Positions 27,058 through 36,621 of a DNA stretch of 64,000 nucleotides are shown here, piece by piece. Position numbers and translations under genes: made by a program. Below the pieces are notes generated by a model, which saw only the letters and a program-made list of their open reading frames with translations, did no database searches and was not told where the DNA came from. The DNA is taken from contig CP119321.1 of the NCBI GenBank assembly GCA_029202445.1, positions 434,001-498,000 on the forward strand, in the 5' to 3' direction. Origin of the DNA: Candidatus Microbacterium phytovorans (GTDB taxonomy: Bacteria > Actinomycetota > Actinomycetes > Actinomycetales > Microbacteriaceae). Positions within the stretch are counted from its first letter, which is position 1, and every line of letters begins with the position of its first letter.

Positions 27058-27063
27058 GGGGGA

Positions 27064-28155
27064 GTGAGTTCTCCTACCGACGGACGCGCCCGCCTCGAGG
27101 ATCTTCCCCTCCGCGACGATCTTCGTGGGCTGACGCCCTACGGTGCTCCGCAAGCGCCTCTCCCCGTCGCGCTGAACGTCAACGAGAACACGCACCCGGT
27201 GCCCGAAGAGGTCGCCGACGACATTCTCGATAGCATCGCCCTCGCTCTGCGTGAGGTCAATCGCTATCCCGACCGGGAGTTCACCGCCCTGCGCGAGGGC
27301 TTCGCGGACTACCTGGGACACGGGCTCGATCGCGATCAGATCTGGGCGGCGAACGGGTCGAACGAAGTGCTCCAGCACCTGCTCCAGGCCTTCGGAGGGC
27401 CGGGACGCCGGGCGTTCGGATTCGGACCCACCTATTCGATGTATCCGCTCCTCACCCGGGCGACCGGCGCCGAGTACGTCGCCGGCGTGCGCGACCCCGA
27501 CTACACGGTGTCGTCGGACTCGGCATCCGCTCAGGTCGCCGCGGCCGACCCGGACGTCATCTTCCTCTGCGCACCCAACAACCCCACTGGCACCCCCATG
27601 TCGCTCGAGGTCATCGACGCCGTCTACGAGGCATCCCGCGGGATCGTGATCGTCGACGAGGCCTACCAGGAGTTCGCGCCGCGCGAGGAGCGGTCGGCAT
27701 TGACCCTGCTGCCCGGCCGGGAGCGGCTGGTCGTCTCGCGCACGATGAGTAAGGCCTTCGCTTTCGCGGGTGCGCGTGTCGGGTACCTCGCCGCCGACCC
27801 GGGCGTCATCGACGCGCTGCGTCTCGTGCGCCTTCCGTACCACCTCAGTGCCCTGACGCAGGCGGCGGCGACGGCCGCGCTGCGCCATGCTCCCACCATG
27901 CTGTCGATGGTCGACGAGATCGTCGCTCAGCGCGATCGGATCTCCGCCACCCTCGATGCGCTCGGTTACACCCCGTTCGAGAGCTGGACCAACTTCGTCC
28001 TCTTCTCGGGAGTCGACGATCCGGCCGCGACGTGGCAGGGCCTCTACGACCGGGGCGTGCTCATCCGCGACGTCGGGATCGCCCACAGCCTTCGTGTGAC
28101 GGCGGGAACGGCCGACGAGTCCACCGCCTTCCTCGAGGCGCTCGCCTCGCTCTGA
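27064..28155 (+). CDS. hisC: Histidinol-phosphate aminotransferase
   Basis: Converts imidazole-acetol phosphate and glutamate to histidinol phosphate. A 363-residue fold-type I PLP enzyme with LNVNENTHPVPEEV at the substrate end, CAPNNPTGTP, IVDEAYQEFA for the PLP nitrogen, and the Schiff-base lysine in SRTMSKAFAFAGARVGY. The GTG start is supported by the close -10 element. hisD, often next to hisC, is not in the window. Confidence 0.95.
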   Translation: MSSPTDGRARLEDLPLRDDLRGLTPYGAPQAPLPVALNVNENTHPVPEEVADDILDSIALALREVNRYPDREFTALREGFADYLGHGLDRDQIWAANGSNEVLQHLLQAFGGPGRRAFGFGPTYSMYPLLTRATGAEYVAGVRDPDYTVSSDSASAQVAAADPDVIFLCAPNNPTGTPMSLEVIDAVYEASRGIVIVDEAYQEFAPREERSALTLLPGRERLVVSRTMSKAFAFAGARVGYLAADPGVIDALRLVRLPYHLSALTQAAATAALRHAPTMLSMVDEIVAQRDRISATLDALGYTPFESWTNFVLFSGVDDPAATWQGLYDRGVLIRDVGIAHSLRVTAGTADESTAFLEALASL

Positions 28156-28227
28156 CGTTCGTCCACCCTGGGTCGCGAGCGAGGTCACCGCCCCCGCAAC
28201 ACGACGCGGGGTGCGCCCCCGCCTCGG

Positions 28228-28233
28228 TACAAT
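28228..28233 (+). promoter_or_regulatory. -10 element of hisB-hisH
   Basis: TACAAT lies 6 bases before the hisB ATG: hisB has its own promoter in addition to any read-through from hisC. Confidence 0.6.
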
Positions 28234-28239
28234 CGGCCC

Positions 28240-28845
28240 ATGAGCACCTCCCGGACGGCGACACTGCGCCGCGCGACGAGCGAGTCCACCGTCGAGCTGG
28301 AACTCGACCTCGACGGGTCCGGGGTCAGCCACATCGACACGACCGTCCCGTTCTTCGATCACCTGCTCACCGCGTTCGCGAAGCACTCCCTCACCGACCT
28401 GACGGTGCGCGCGTCGGGCGACACCGACATCGACGCACACCACACGGTCGAGGATGTCTCCATCGTGCTCGGCCAGGCGATCCGCCAGGCCCTCGGCGAC
28501 AAGACCGGCATCTCCCGATACGGCGACGCACTCGTCCCGCTCGACGAGGCGCTCGCGCAGGCCGTCGTCGACATCAGCGGCCGGCCCTACCTCGTGCACA
28601 CGGGTGAGCCCGCCGGCTTCGAACACCACCTCATCGGCGGCCACTTCACGGGTTCGCTCGTGCGCCACACCTTCGAGGCGATCGCCTTCAACGCGGGCCT
28701 CACGATGCACGTGACCGTCCTGGGCGGCCGCGACCCGCACCACATCGCGGAGGCCGAGTACAAGGCGCTGGCCCGCGCGTTCCGGCAGGCGAAGTCACTC
28801 GATCCGCTCGTGAAGGGTGTGCCCAGCACGAAGGGCGCTCTGTGA
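28240..28845 (+). CDS. hisB: Imidazoleglycerol-phosphate dehydratase
   Basis: Dehydrates imidazoleglycerol phosphate using two manganese ions. A 201-residue monofunctional HisB (no phosphatase domain). The metal-binding motifs [26 protein letters not shown] and [16 protein letters not shown] are intact and arranged as two pseudo-repeats. The stop overlaps hisH (GTGA). Confidence 0.96.
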   Translation: MSTSRTATLRRATSESTVELELDLDGSGVSHIDTTVPFFDHLLTAFAKHSLTDLTVRASGDTDIDAHHTVEDVSIVLGQAIRQALGDKTGISRYGDALVPLDEALAQAVVDISGRPYLVHTGEPAGFEHHLIGGHFTGSLVRHTFEAIAFNAGLTMHVTVLGGRDPHHIAEAEYKALARAFRQAKSLDPLVKGVPSTKGAL

Positions 28846-29489
28846 GCGACCCCGCACCTCTGGTCGCCGTACTCGATTACGGATCGGGCAATGTGCACTC
28901 CGCCGTCAAAGCGCTCGTGGCCGCGGGGGCGGACGCACGGCTGACCTCCGATCGCGGACTCATTCAGGACGCGGCGGGGCTCCTCGTACCGGGCGTCGGT
29001 GCGTTCCGGGCCGTGATGGATGCCCTGCGTGCCAGCCGAGGCGACGAGGCGATCGAGCGGCGCCTGGCCGGAGGGCGCCCCGTCTTGGGCATCTGTGTCG
29101 GAATGCAGGTCCTCTTCGAGCAGGGTGTCGAGCGCGGTGACGTCACCGACGGACTCGCGCAATGGCCGGGGACGGTGATCGAACTCGACGCCCCCGTGCT
29201 GCCGCACATGGGGTGGAACACGGTGCGTCCCGGTGAGGGTTCCGTGCTGTTCCGCGGTCTCGAGCAGGAGCGGTTCTACTTCGTCCACTCGTACGGTGTG
29301 CAGCAGTGGACGCTCGAGGTCATGCGTCCGTTCCGGGAGCCGGCTGTGACCTGGTGCGACTACGGCAGCCCGTTCCTCGCCGCCGTGGAGAACGGGCCGC
29401 TGTCGGCGACGCAGTTCCACCCCGAGAAGAGCGGCGAGGCCGGCATCCGTCTTCTCGCGAATTGGGTCGATTCCCTCCCGCAGGGATAA
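28842..29489 (+). CDS. hisH: Imidazole glycerol phosphate synthase, glutaminase subunit
   Basis: Supplies ammonia to HisF. A 215-residue class I glutamine amidotransferase with the oxyanion region PGVGAF, the nucleophile [11 protein letters not shown] and the His-Glu pair in TQFHPEKSG. The GTG overlaps the hisB stop. hisF, its partner, is not in this window although hisA follows after 56 bases. Confidence 0.96.
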   Translation: MSDPAPLVAVLDYGSGNVHSAVKALVAAGADARLTSDRGLIQDAAGLLVPGVGAFRAVMDALRASRGDEAIERRLAGGRPVLGICVGMQVLFEQGVERGDVTDGLAQWPGTVIELDAPVLPHMGWNTVRPGEGSVLFRGLEQERFYFVHSYGVQQWTLEVMRPFREPAVTWCDYGSPFLAAVENGPLSATQFHPEKSGEAGIRLLANWVDSLPQG

Positions 29490-29545
29490 CCTCTCTCCTT
29501 GTGCATGCGCGCCAGACGCGCGCCCTCGACAGATCTCCCGGAGCC

Positions 29546-30292
29546 ATGAACGATTTCGCGTCAACCCCTGAACTCATCCTCCTTCCCGCCGTCGACGTCG
29601 CCGGCGGCAAGGCCGTCCGTCTGACGCAGGGCGAGGCCGGCACGGAGACGAGCTACGGCGACCCCGTCGACGCCGCGCTCCAGTGGGCGCAGGACGGCGC
29701 TTCCTGGGTGCACCTCGTCGACCTCGACGCGGCATTCGGCCGGGGGAGCAACACCGCGATCCTCCGCAAGGTCATCAAGCAGCTGCGGGGCGTGCGGGTG
29801 GAGCTGTCCGGAGGCATCCGTGACGACGCGACCCTGGAAGCCGCGCTGGAGTCGGGCGCGGCGCGCATCAACCTCGGCACGGCGGCCCTGGAGAACCCGG
29901 AGTGGGCAGCCGACGTCATCGGCCGCTACGGCGACGCCATCGCGGTCGGCCTCGACGTGCGGGGCACGACCCTCGCGGCGCGCGGCTGGACGCGTGACGG
30001 CGGCGACCTGTGGGAGGTGCTGGAGCGTCTCGAGGATGCCGGGTGCAGCCGTTACGTCGTCACCGACGTAACGAAGGACGGCACCCTCCGCGGCCCGAAT
30101 CTCGAGCTGCTCCGCGAACTCGTCGCGCGCACCCCGAAGCCCGTGGTCGCATCGGGTGGCATCTCCAGCCTCGACGACATCGCCGCGCTTCGCGCGCTCG
30201 TCCCGCTGGGCGTCGAGGGTGCGATCGTCGGGAAGGCCCTGTACGCCGGGGCGTTCACCCTGGCCGAGGCGCTGGATGTCGCCGCAGGCTGA
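29546..30292 (+). CDS. hisA: Phosphoribosyl isomerase HisA/PriA
   Basis: Isomerises ProFAR in histidine synthesis; in many actinobacteria this enzyme (PriA) also does the TrpF step. The 248-residue barrel has [58 protein letters not shown] and [12 protein letters not shown], with both phosphate-binding loops. The PriA-like N-terminus makes dual function plausible; whether a separate trpF exists cannot be seen. ATG 29546 follows CCCGGAG. Confidence 0.94.
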   Translation: MNDFASTPELILLPAVDVAGGKAVRLTQGEAGTETSYGDPVDAALQWAQDGASWVHLVDLDAAFGRGSNTAILRKVIKQLRGVRVELSGGIRDDATLEAALESGAARINLGTAALENPEWAADVIGRYGDAIAVGLDVRGTTLAARGWTRDGGDLWEVLERLEDAGCSRYVVTDVTKDGTLRGPNLELLRELVARTPKPVVASGGISSLDDIAALRALVPLGVEGAIVGKALYAGAFTLAEALDVAAG

Positions 30293-31058
30293 CGACGCCT
30301 GTCACCCCGCCGCCGACTCCGCGGGAGTGCCCTGGGAGGGGCGACGTTTCCAGGACAACCCGCACGCGGCCGACGATGGGTCGGCCGACCCAGCCCTGCT
30401 CGCTGCCCTGATGAGGTTTCGCGCCGGCACGGGCGATCAGGTGGAGGTCGTCGACGCGCTGCGGTCGGCGCGTGTGCTCATTCCGTTGATCGCGGAGAAG
30501 GGCGAGGAAGGACTCGCGCCCAGCGGTCTCCGCGTCGACAAGACGCAGGAGCTCTCCATCGTGACGGTCGCTGCGCCCGACGGTCGACGCGTGCAACCGG
30601 TGTTCAGCTCGGTCGACACGATGCGTCGATGGGATGCCACGGCGCGGCCGATCCCGGTCGAGGCGGTGCGCGTCGCGCTGTCGGCGTCGTCGGAGGACAC
30701 CGATCTGATCGTCATCGATCCGACGTCCGAGACGGAGTTCGTGGTGAGGAGACCCGCCGTCTGGGCCATCGCCCAGGGCATCCCGTGGGAGCCGAGCTTC
30801 CACTCGCCGGAGGTCTTCCGCGCCTTGCAGGAGAGCGTGGCATCCGAGTTGTCCGTGATCGACGTCGCCGTCGTCGCGGGTGACCCCGACGCGCGGCTGC
30901 GCGGTCCCGAGCTCGTGGTGGTGTTGGAGCTGATGGACGGATTGGCCCGCGAAGCGCTCGACGCCGTGCTCGGCCGGCTGGCTCAGCGCTGGGCCGCCGA
31001 CGATCGGATCGCTGTGCTCGCCGACTCGGTGACCGTCAAGCTTCGACGAGGAGCCTGA
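30276..31058 (+). CDS. SseB family protein
   Basis: A 260-residue protein with an SseB-type N-terminal domain ([42 protein letters not shown]) and a second half (from about residue 135) resembling SseB C-terminal sequence ([14 protein letters not shown]). The biochemical role of SseB proteins in actinobacteria is not known. The ATG lies 17 bases inside the end of hisA, so the two are likely cotranslated. Its place between hisA and the infC region is conserved in related genera. Confidence 0.85.
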   Translation: MSPQADDACHPAADSAGVPWEGRRFQDNPHAADDGSADPALLAALMRFRAGTGDQVEVVDALRSARVLIPLIAEKGEEGLAPSGLRVDKTQELSIVTVAAPDGRRVQPVFSSVDTMRRWDATARPIPVEAVRVALSASSEDTDLIVIDPTSETEFVVRRPAVWAIAQGIPWEPSFHSPEVFRALQESVASELSVIDVAVVAGDPDARLRGPELVVVLELMDGLAREALDAVLGRLAQRWAADDRIAVLADSVTVKLRRGA

Positions 31059-31067
31059 TCCCGGCGT

Positions 31068-31475
31068 TCAGTTCACCGGTCCGGTGTACTTCTCGCCCGG
31101 CCCCTGCCCGATGGGGTCCGGAAGGACCGATGCCTCCCGGAAGGCGAGCTGCAGCGACCGCAGACCGTCGCGCAGCGACCGGGCGTGCATGTCGCTGATC
31201 TCTGGTGCTCCGGCGGTGATGAGGCCCGCGAGCGCGTTGATCAGCTTGCGCGCTTCGTCGAGGTCGGTCTGCGTCTCGGGTGCGTCGGCCAGCCCCACCT
31301 TGACGGCGGCGGCGCTCATGAGGTGAACGGCCGCTGTCGTGATGACCTCGACGGCGGGCACGTCGGCGATGTCGCGCGTGGCTGCCTGTGCCGCTCGCTC
31401 CTGCTCCTCCCAGCGCTGGTGCCGCGCGTCGTGGCTCTCGCCCTGGTCGCCGTGTTCGGGCCGAATCGTGTTCAC
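31068..31475 (-). CDS. DUF1844 domain protein
   Basis: A 135-residue soluble protein with a charged N-terminus and the DUF1844 core AVEVITTAAVHLMSAAAVKVGLADA...DLDEARKLINALAGLI. Function unknown; the family is usually encoded beside infC and SseB in actinobacteria, as here. The GTG at 31475 is chosen because it removes a short non-conserved extension from an upstream ATG at 31505 that would overlap the infC promoter. It converges with the SseB gene. Confidence 0.85.
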   Translation of the reverse strand: MNTIRPEHGDQGESHDARHQRWEEQERAAQAATRDIADVPAVEVITTAAVHLMSAAAVKVGLADAPETQTDLDEARKLINALAGLITAGAPEISDMHARSLRDGLRSLQLAFREASVLPDPIGQGPGEKYTGPVN

Positions 31476-31489
31476 GTGCTGCTCTCTGC

Positions 31490-31495
31490 TAGACT
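31490..31495 (+). promoter_or_regulatory. -10 element of the infC operon
   Basis: TAGACT; transcription would start near 31501-31503, which gives a leader of about 235 bases to the infC start. Confidence 0.5.
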
Positions 31496-31504
31496 TGGCG
31501 CGCA

Positions 31505-31523
31505 CCGGAGTGTTCTACTCCGG
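31505..31523 (+). promoter_or_regulatory. 5'-terminal hairpin of the infC leader
   Basis: CCGGAGT and ACTCCGG form a perfect 7-bp stem around GTTCT a few bases after the predicted transcription start, suggesting a 5' protective stem or part of an autoregulatory structure. The rest of the leader (31524-31736) holds the ribosome site AGAGGAG at 31722-31728 and no convincing gene. Confidence 0.55.
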
Positions 31524-31736
31524 ATCGAAAGAGGATCACATCCCACCCGCGCTTGCCGCTCCAGGCTACCGGGTCACGCACTCCGCCCCGCTCGCGCAGG
31601 GTAGTCCGTCATGGAACAGGGTGCAGAAGACGGGAAGCCGATGCGCGCGCATCGTGCTGGTGGACGTGATCATCTTCCGCCCGCGACACTCATCTGTGTC
31701 ACGGTGGCAGTCCCCGCACGAAGAGGAGTTCCGCAC

Positions 31737-32354
<618 letters not shown>

Positions 32355-32381
32355 GCACTCCGGCCACGCCGGCCCCCAGAC

Positions 32382-32396
32382 TCCCGCTCAGCGGGA
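32382..32396 (+). promoter_or_regulatory. Hairpin between infC and rpmI
   Basis: TCCCGC and GCGGGA form a 6-bp stem with a TCA loop 20 bases before the rpmI ATG. It could mark an RNA-processing site or act in L20-type feedback on the ribosomal-protein genes. Confidence 0.4.
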
Positions 32397-32416
32397 ACCA
32401 CAACGAAGGAAGAACC

Positions 32417-32611
32417 ATGCCGAAGCAGAAGACCCACTCGGGTGCCAAGAAGCGCTTCAAGGTCACCGGAAGCGGAAAGATCAAGAAGCAGCAGGCGAAC
32501 CTCCGCCACAACTTCGAGGGCAAGCCGACCAAGCGTACGCGCCGTCTGTCGGCCGACAAGATCCTGGCCCCCGGCGACGCCAAGGTCGCCAAGAAGCTGC
32601 TCGGCATCTGA
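32417..32611 (+). CDS. rpmI: 50S ribosomal protein L35
   Basis: A 64-residue basic ribosomal protein. MPKQKTHSGAKKRFKVTGSG and the C-terminal LSADKILAPGDAKVAKKLLG are standard L35. ATG 32417 has GGAAG upstream. It lies in the conserved infC-rpmI-rplT order. Confidence 0.98.
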   Translation: MPKQKTHSGAKKRFKVTGSGKIKKQQANLRHNFEGKPTKRTRRLSADKILAPGDAKVAKKLLGI

Positions 32612-32657
32612 TCGCCGGCGCATCGAGCGTTTGAAGAACACAGGGAAGTAAGAAGAA

Positions 32658-33038
32658 ATGGCAAGAGTCAAGCGGGCTGTCAACGCCCACAAGAAGCGTC
32701 GCGTCATCCTCGAGCGCGCCTCCGGTTACCGCGGCCAGCGTTCGCGTCTGTACCGCAAGGCGAAGGAGCAGGTCACCCACTCGCTCGTCTACGCGTACCG
32801 CGACCGTCGCAAGCGCAAGGGCGACTTCCGTCGCCTGTGGATCCAGCGCATCAACGCTGCGAGCCGCCAGAACGGCCTCACCTACAACCGCTTCATCCAG
32901 GGCCTCGGCCTGGCGGGTGTGCAGGTCGACCGCCGTATGCTCGCCGAGCTCGCCGTGAACGAGCCCGCCGTGTTCACCTCGCTGGTCGAGACGGCCCGCA
33001 AGGCGCTGCCGGCTGACGTCAACGCACCCAAGGCGTAA
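32658..33038 (+). CDS. rplT: 50S ribosomal protein L20
   Basis: A 126-residue rRNA-binding protein needed early in 50S assembly, and in many bacteria the autoregulator of this operon. [21 protein letters not shown] and the region ending [20 protein letters not shown] are typical. A terminator follows. Confidence 0.98.
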   Translation: MARVKRAVNAHKKRRVILERASGYRGQRSRLYRKAKEQVTHSLVYAYRDRRKRKGDFRRLWIQRINAASRQNGLTYNRFIQGLGLAGVQVDRRMLAELAVNEPAVFTSLVETARKALPADVNAPKA

Positions 33039-33053
33039 GCGTCCACGCACTCC

Positions 33054-33087
33054 CGACAGGGCGTCCTCCTCGGAGGGCGCCCTGTCG
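33054..33087 (+). terminator. Terminator after rplT
   Basis: CGACAGGGCG and CGCCCTGTCG form a 10-bp stem with inner TCCTCC/GGAGG pairing, starting 15 bases after the rplT stop, followed by TCGTTCC. A strong hairpin with a weak U tract. Confidence 0.75.
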
Positions 33088-33116
33088 TCGTTCCCGGCGG
33101 GGGAGCGCGTCGGCTC

Positions 33117-33122
33117 TACACT
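33117..33122 (+). promoter_or_regulatory. -10 element of the SpoU methyltransferase gene
   Basis: TACACT lies 6 bases before the GTG at 33129. Confidence 0.6.
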
Positions 33123-33128
33123 GAGACC

Positions 33129-33935
33129 GTGCTCGAGAACCCCCGTTCCCCGCGTGTGCGCGCCGTTGCCAAGCTGACCAAGCGCAGCGCCCGTCAGGAG
33201 ACCGGACTCTTCCTCCTGGAAGGTCCCCAAGCGGCTCGTGAGGCTCTCGCCTACCGCCCCGACACGATCGTGGAGATCTTCGCGACTCCCGCGGCGATGG
33301 ACAAGCACCAGGATGTGCGCGACGCCGCCCGGAACGCCGGTCTGGACATCGAGTTCACGACAGAGGCCGTGCTCGACGCGATGGCGGACACCGTGACGCC
33401 TCAGGGGATCGTCGCGGTGGCGAGGCAGTCGCCGTCTGCGGTGAAGGATGTGTTCGCGGCTTCGCCCTCACTCATCGCCATCTGTGAAGAGGTGCGCGAC
33501 CCGGGCAACCTCGGAACCATCATCCGCGCGGCGGATGCCGCAGGTGCGGATGCCGTCATCCTCACCGGGAGGACGGTCGACCCCTACAATCCGAAGGTCG
33601 TCCGCGCGACGACGGGCTCGCTCTTCCATCTGCCGATCGCCGTCGGAGCCGACCTCGCCGACATCGTGACGCGCGCGCACAGCGTCGGGCTGCGTGTGGT
33701 CGCGGCGGATGTCGGCGGCGAGGACTTCCTCGCGCATCGGCCGACACTGGCCGAGCCGACCGCCTGGCTCTTCGGCAACGAGGCGAGGGGGCTGGAAGAC
33801 GGCGCGCTCTCGCTGGTCGACCTCACGCTGCGCCTCCCGATCTACGGTCGAGCCGAGTCGCTGAACCTCGCGACCGCCGCGAGCGTCTGCCTCTACGAGA
33901 GCGCGTTCGCGCAGCGCAGCGGAGCGCGGCCGTGA
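33129..33935 (+). CDS. TrmH/SpoU family RNA 2'-O-methyltransferase
   Basis: A SPOUT methyltransferase of 268 residues that methylates a ribose 2'-OH in rRNA or tRNA. An N-terminal L30e-like substrate-binding domain (KLTKRSARQETGLFLLEGPQ) precedes the knotted domain with motif 1 EEVRDPGNLGTIIRAADAAG, motif 2 LFGNEARGL and motif 3 LPIYGRAESLNLATAASV. The target nucleotide cannot be read from sequence; neighbours (L20, pheS) hint at rRNA. GTG start supported by the -10 element. Confidence 0.92.
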   Translation: MLENPRSPRVRAVAKLTKRSARQETGLFLLEGPQAAREALAYRPDTIVEIFATPAAMDKHQDVRDAARNAGLDIEFTTEAVLDAMADTVTPQGIVAVARQSPSAVKDVFAASPSLIAICEEVRDPGNLGTIIRAADAAGADAVILTGRTVDPYNPKVVRATTGSLFHLPIAVGADLADIVTRAHSVGLRVVAADVGGEDFLAHRPTLAEPTAWLFGNEARGLEDGALSLVDLTLRLPIYGRAESLNLATAASVCLYESAFAQRSGARP

Positions 33936-34033
33936 GCCCGTTCTCCAAGACGAACAGCCGCACCGAGGGCCCGCGTCCGCCCTGGTGGCGCCGTGTGGCA
34001 GCCTGGCTGCGATCGCTGTTCCGCCGATCCTGA
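33932..34033 (+). CDS. Small basic ORF (33 aa), unknown
   Basis: A possible small protein starting at a GTG that overlaps the stop of the methyltransferase gene (GTGA). The C-terminal half, [18 protein letters not shown], would make a strongly amphipathic, arginine- and tryptophan-rich helix that might bind membrane or RNA. I do not recognise a family. Support is limited to the coupled start and the unusual composition; it may not be translated. Confidence 0.3.
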   Translation: MSPFSKTNSRTEGPRPPWWRRVAAWLRSLFRRS

Positions 34034-34127
34034 GGACAGCGGGCGACGCGCGCGTGCCAGGTTCCGGACCTGTTACAGATCGGTAAAGGTGCTGTGGAAA
34101 ACCCCAGCACGCACCCCCGGTAGCGCC

Positions 34128-34133
34128 TACGCT
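34128..34133 (+). promoter_or_regulatory. -10 element of the glutamate-type ABC operon
   Basis: TACGCT lies 6 bases before the ATG at 34140. Confidence 0.5.
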
Positions 34134-34139
34134 GGCCGG

Positions 34140-34946
34140 ATGACGGCTTCTGAGCACGACGCAGCACACGAGTCAGCACCGGCCACGTCCAACATCTCCG
34201 TCCGCCGCGGCGACCCCCTCGTGGTCATCGAGAACGTGCAGAAGCACTACGGAGATTTCCACGCCCTGAAAGATGTCGACCTCACGGTCAACCGCGGCGA
34301 AGTCGTCGTGGTCATCGGTCCGTCGGGTTCGGGGAAGTCGACGCTGTGCCGCACGATCAATCGCCTCGAGACCATCACGAGCGGCAGCATCACGATCGAC
34401 GGGAAGGAACTCCCCAAGGAGGGGAAGGGTCTCGCCGCCCTCCGCGCCGACGTCGGCATGGTGTTCCAGTCCTTCAACCTGTTCTCCCACCTCACGATTC
34501 TCGAGAACGTGACGCTCGGACCCATCAAGGTGAAGGGCATGAAGAAGGCGGAGGCCGAGAAGCTCGCCAAGGAGCTGCTCGACCGCGTCGGCGTCGGGCA
34601 TCAGGCGGCGAAGCTCCCCGCGCAGCTCTCGGGCGGTCAGCAGCAGCGCGTGGCCATCGCCCGCGCGCTGGCCATGAAGCCGAAGGTGATGCTCTTCGAC
34701 GAACCCACGAGCGCGCTCGACCCCGAGATGATCAACGAGGTGCTCGACGTCATGGTCACCCTCGCGCAGGAAGGCATGACGATGATCGTCGTGACCCACG
34801 AGATGGGATTCGCGCGCAAGGCCGCCGACCGGGTCGTGTTCATGGCCGACGGGCAGATCGTCGAAGAGGCGACCCCCGACGAGTTCTTCACGAACGCGAA
34901 GAGCGACCGCGCCAAAGACTTCCTCTCCAAGCTCATCACCCATTGA
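34140..34946 (+). CDS. Polar amino-acid ABC importer, ATP-binding protein (GluA-like)
   Basis: A 268-residue ATPase that powers import through the two permeases encoded downstream. Walker [11 protein letters not shown]-loop [12 protein letters not shown], signature [15 protein letters not shown], Walker [15 protein letters not shown] and the switch histidine in VVTHEMGFA are all present. It has a 30-residue disordered N-terminal extension compared with GluA/GlnQ. First gene of a four-gene operon ordered ATPase, binding protein, permease, permease, as in the gluABCD system of Corynebacterium. Confidence 0.93.
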   Translation: MTASEHDAAHESAPATSNISVRRGDPLVVIENVQKHYGDFHALKDVDLTVNRGEVVVVIGPSGSGKSTLCRTINRLETITSGSITIDGKELPKEGKGLAALRADVGMVFQSFNLFSHLTILENVTLGPIKVKGMKKAEAEKLAKELLDRVGVGHQAAKLPAQLSGGQQQRVAIARALAMKPKVMLFDEPTSALDPEMINEVLDVMVTLAQEGMTMIVVTHEMGFARKAADRVVFMADGQIVEEATPDEFFTNAKSDRAKDFLSKLITH

Positions 34947-34950
34947 GACC

Positions 34951-34973
34951 CACGCGTCCTGCAGCGACGCGTG
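34951..34973 (+). promoter_or_regulatory. Intercistronic hairpin before the binding-protein gene
   Basis: CACGCGTC and GACGCGTG form a perfect 8-bp stem with a 7-base loop, between the ATPase and binding-protein genes. Such stems often protect the downstream message and help the binding protein be made in excess. Confidence 0.55.
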
Positions 34974-35008
34974 CCCCAGAAGATACGAAACGAAACCAGG
35001 AGAATCAC

Positions 35009-35911
35009 ATGCGTATCACCCGTGTCGCCGGCGCTTTCGCCGGCATTGCCGTCGCAGCGCTGGCCCTGACCGCGTGCAACAGCGGCACGCCCGGCGCCGA
35101 CCCCAGCCAGGGCGGTGACGAGCCGGCGGAGAACCCCTGGACCGTCGCAACCGACGTCACGCTCGAGGGGAGCCCCACGTTCGACGCGATCACCTCGCGC
35201 GGCTCCGTCAACATCGGCGTCAAGGAAGACCAGCCCAACCTCGGCTATCTCGACCCGACCACGGGTGAGCGCAGCGGCTTCGACGTCGACATCGCCCGCT
35301 GGATCGCGGCATCCCTCGGCTACGACGAAGACAAGATCACGTACACGGTCGTCGACTCGGCCAACCGTGAGCAGGCCATCATCAACGGACAGATCGACTA
35401 CTACGTCGGCACCTACTCCATCACCGATGACCGCAAGGAGCAGATCAGCTTCGCGGGTCCCTATTTCATCACCGGTCAGGGCCTGCTCGTAGCCGCGGAC
35501 TCTGCGCTGACGGGCGTCGACGACCTCACCGCCGACACCGTCGTGTGCTCGGTCACGGGTTCGACCTCGATCCAGCGGATCAAGGAGGAGACCCCGTCCA
35601 AGACGGTCGAGCTCAGCAAGTACTCCGAGTGCGTCGAGCAGGTCAAGAACGGTCAGGCGGATGCCGTCACCACCGACGAGGCGATCCTCATCGGCTACGC
35701 GGCCAACGACCCCGACAACCTGAAGGTCGTCGGTGAGCCCTTCAGCGAGGAGCGCTACGGCGTCGGCATCGTCAAGGGCGACACCGCATTCGTCGAGCAC
35801 GTCAACACGCTGTTCACCGACGGCGGCGACGTCTGGCAGGAGATCTTCGACAAGAACCTCGGCGCTGCCGGCGTCGAGGGCACCCAGCCCGCCGTCGATC
35901 CCGCGGAGTGA
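35009..35911 (+). CDS. Glutamate/polar amino-acid ABC importer, substrate-binding lipoprotein (GluB-like)
   Basis: A 300-residue lipoprotein that captures an amino acid outside the cell. The signal peptide ends in the lipobox LTAC (Cys22), after the hydrophobic stretch FAGIAVAALAL. The SBP family 3 domain begins near GSVNIGVKEDQPNLGY and includes ERSGFDVDIARWIAASLG and AGPYFITGQGLL. The sequence favours glutamate/aspartate binding, but specificity is inference. AGGAGA precedes ATG 35009. Confidence 0.93.
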   Translation: MRITRVAGAFAGIAVAALALTACNSGTPGADPSQGGDEPAENPWTVATDVTLEGSPTFDAITSRGSVNIGVKEDQPNLGYLDPTTGERSGFDVDIARWIAASLGYDEDKITYTVVDSANREQAIINGQIDYYVGTYSITDDRKEQISFAGPYFITGQGLLVAADSALTGVDDLTADTVVCSVTGSTSIQRIKEETPSKTVELSKYSECVEQVKNGQADAVTTDEAILIGYAANDPDNLKVVGEPFSEERYGVGIVKGDTAFVEHVNTLFTDGGDVWQEIFDKNLGAAGVEGTQPAVDPAE

Positions 35912-35917
35912 GTTACG

Positions 35918-35944
35918 TCCGGGGCGGCGTAGCGCCGCCCCGGA
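35918..35944 (+). promoter_or_regulatory. Strong hairpin between binding-protein and permease genes
   Basis: TCCGGGGCGGCG and CGCCGCCCCGGA form a perfect 12-bp stem with a TAG loop, 6 bases after the binding-protein stop. It probably stabilises the upstream mRNA or attenuates transcription into the permeases, giving more binding protein than channel. Confidence 0.65.
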
Positions 35945-35970
35945 CCCCGTCCGACGCCAGGAGGAGCGTG

Positions 35971-36621
35971 ATGGACCAGATCTTCGAGTACCCGGAGCTG
36001 TGGCAACAGGCCGTGGTGGGCACCCTCGTGCTCTTCGCGGCAGGTGGGGTGATCGCGCTCGTGCTCGGCTTCGTCGTGGGTGCGATGCGCGTCTCGCCGA
36101 TCCCGGCGGCGCGAGTCGTGGGGGCCGTCTACGTCAACACGATCCGCAACACCCCGCTCACCCTCGTCCTGTTCTTCTTCGCCTTCGCGGTACCGATCCT
36201 CATCGAGGTCCCGCGCGGCAGCTTCCTCCTGCTGGCGATTCTGGGGCTCGGAATCTACACAGCGACCTATGTGGCCGAGACTCTGCGCTCGGGCATCAAC
36301 ACCGTGCCGGTGGGGCAGGCCGAAGCAGCGCGCGCCCTCGGCATGGGCTTCGGCCAGGTCATGGGCTACGTCGTGCTCCCGCAGGCTGCGCGCTCGGTCA
36401 TCCCGCCGATGATGAGCGTGTTCATCGCCCTGTTGAAGAACACCACCGTCGCATCGGGGTTCTCCGTCATGAACCTCGGAAGCATCCGCGCCAACATGAG
36501 CGAGAACGGCGAGAACCAGATGGTGACCATCCTCCTCGTCATGGCCATCTTCGTGGCGCTCGTGCTGGTGCTGGCAGCCGCCCAGCGGGCATTCGAGAAG
36601 AAGTGGAGGATCGCACGATGA
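35971..36621 (+). CDS. Polar amino-acid ABC importer, permease (GluC-like)
   Basis: A 216-residue permease with about five membrane helices and the HisM-type coupling motif EAARALGMGFGQVMGYVVLPQA. The domain start matches other His/Glu/Gln permeases (MDQIFEYPELWQQAVVGT). ATG 35971 sits 5 bases after AGGAGG; the adjoining GTG at 35968 is also possible. The stop overlaps the next permease (ATGA). Confidence 0.92.
   Translation: MDQIFEYPELWQQAVVGTLVLFAAGGVIALVLGFVVGAMRVSPIPAARVVGAVYVNTIRNTPLTLVLFFFAFAVPILIEVPRGSFLLLAILGLGIYTATYVAETLRSGINTVPVGQAEAARALGMGFGQVMGYVVLPQAARSVIPPMMSVFIALLKNTTVASGFSVMNLGSIRANMSENGENQMVTILLVMAIFVALVLVLAAAQRAFEKKWRIAR

Noticed and set aside
26962..27063. Histidine leader peptide before hisC
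   Set aside because: No short frame with His codons; the -10 is immediately before hisC.
31611..31736. ATG 31611 as the infC start
   Set aside because: The extra 42 residues are not IF-3-like and would run over the ribosome site AGAGGAG at 31722-31728.
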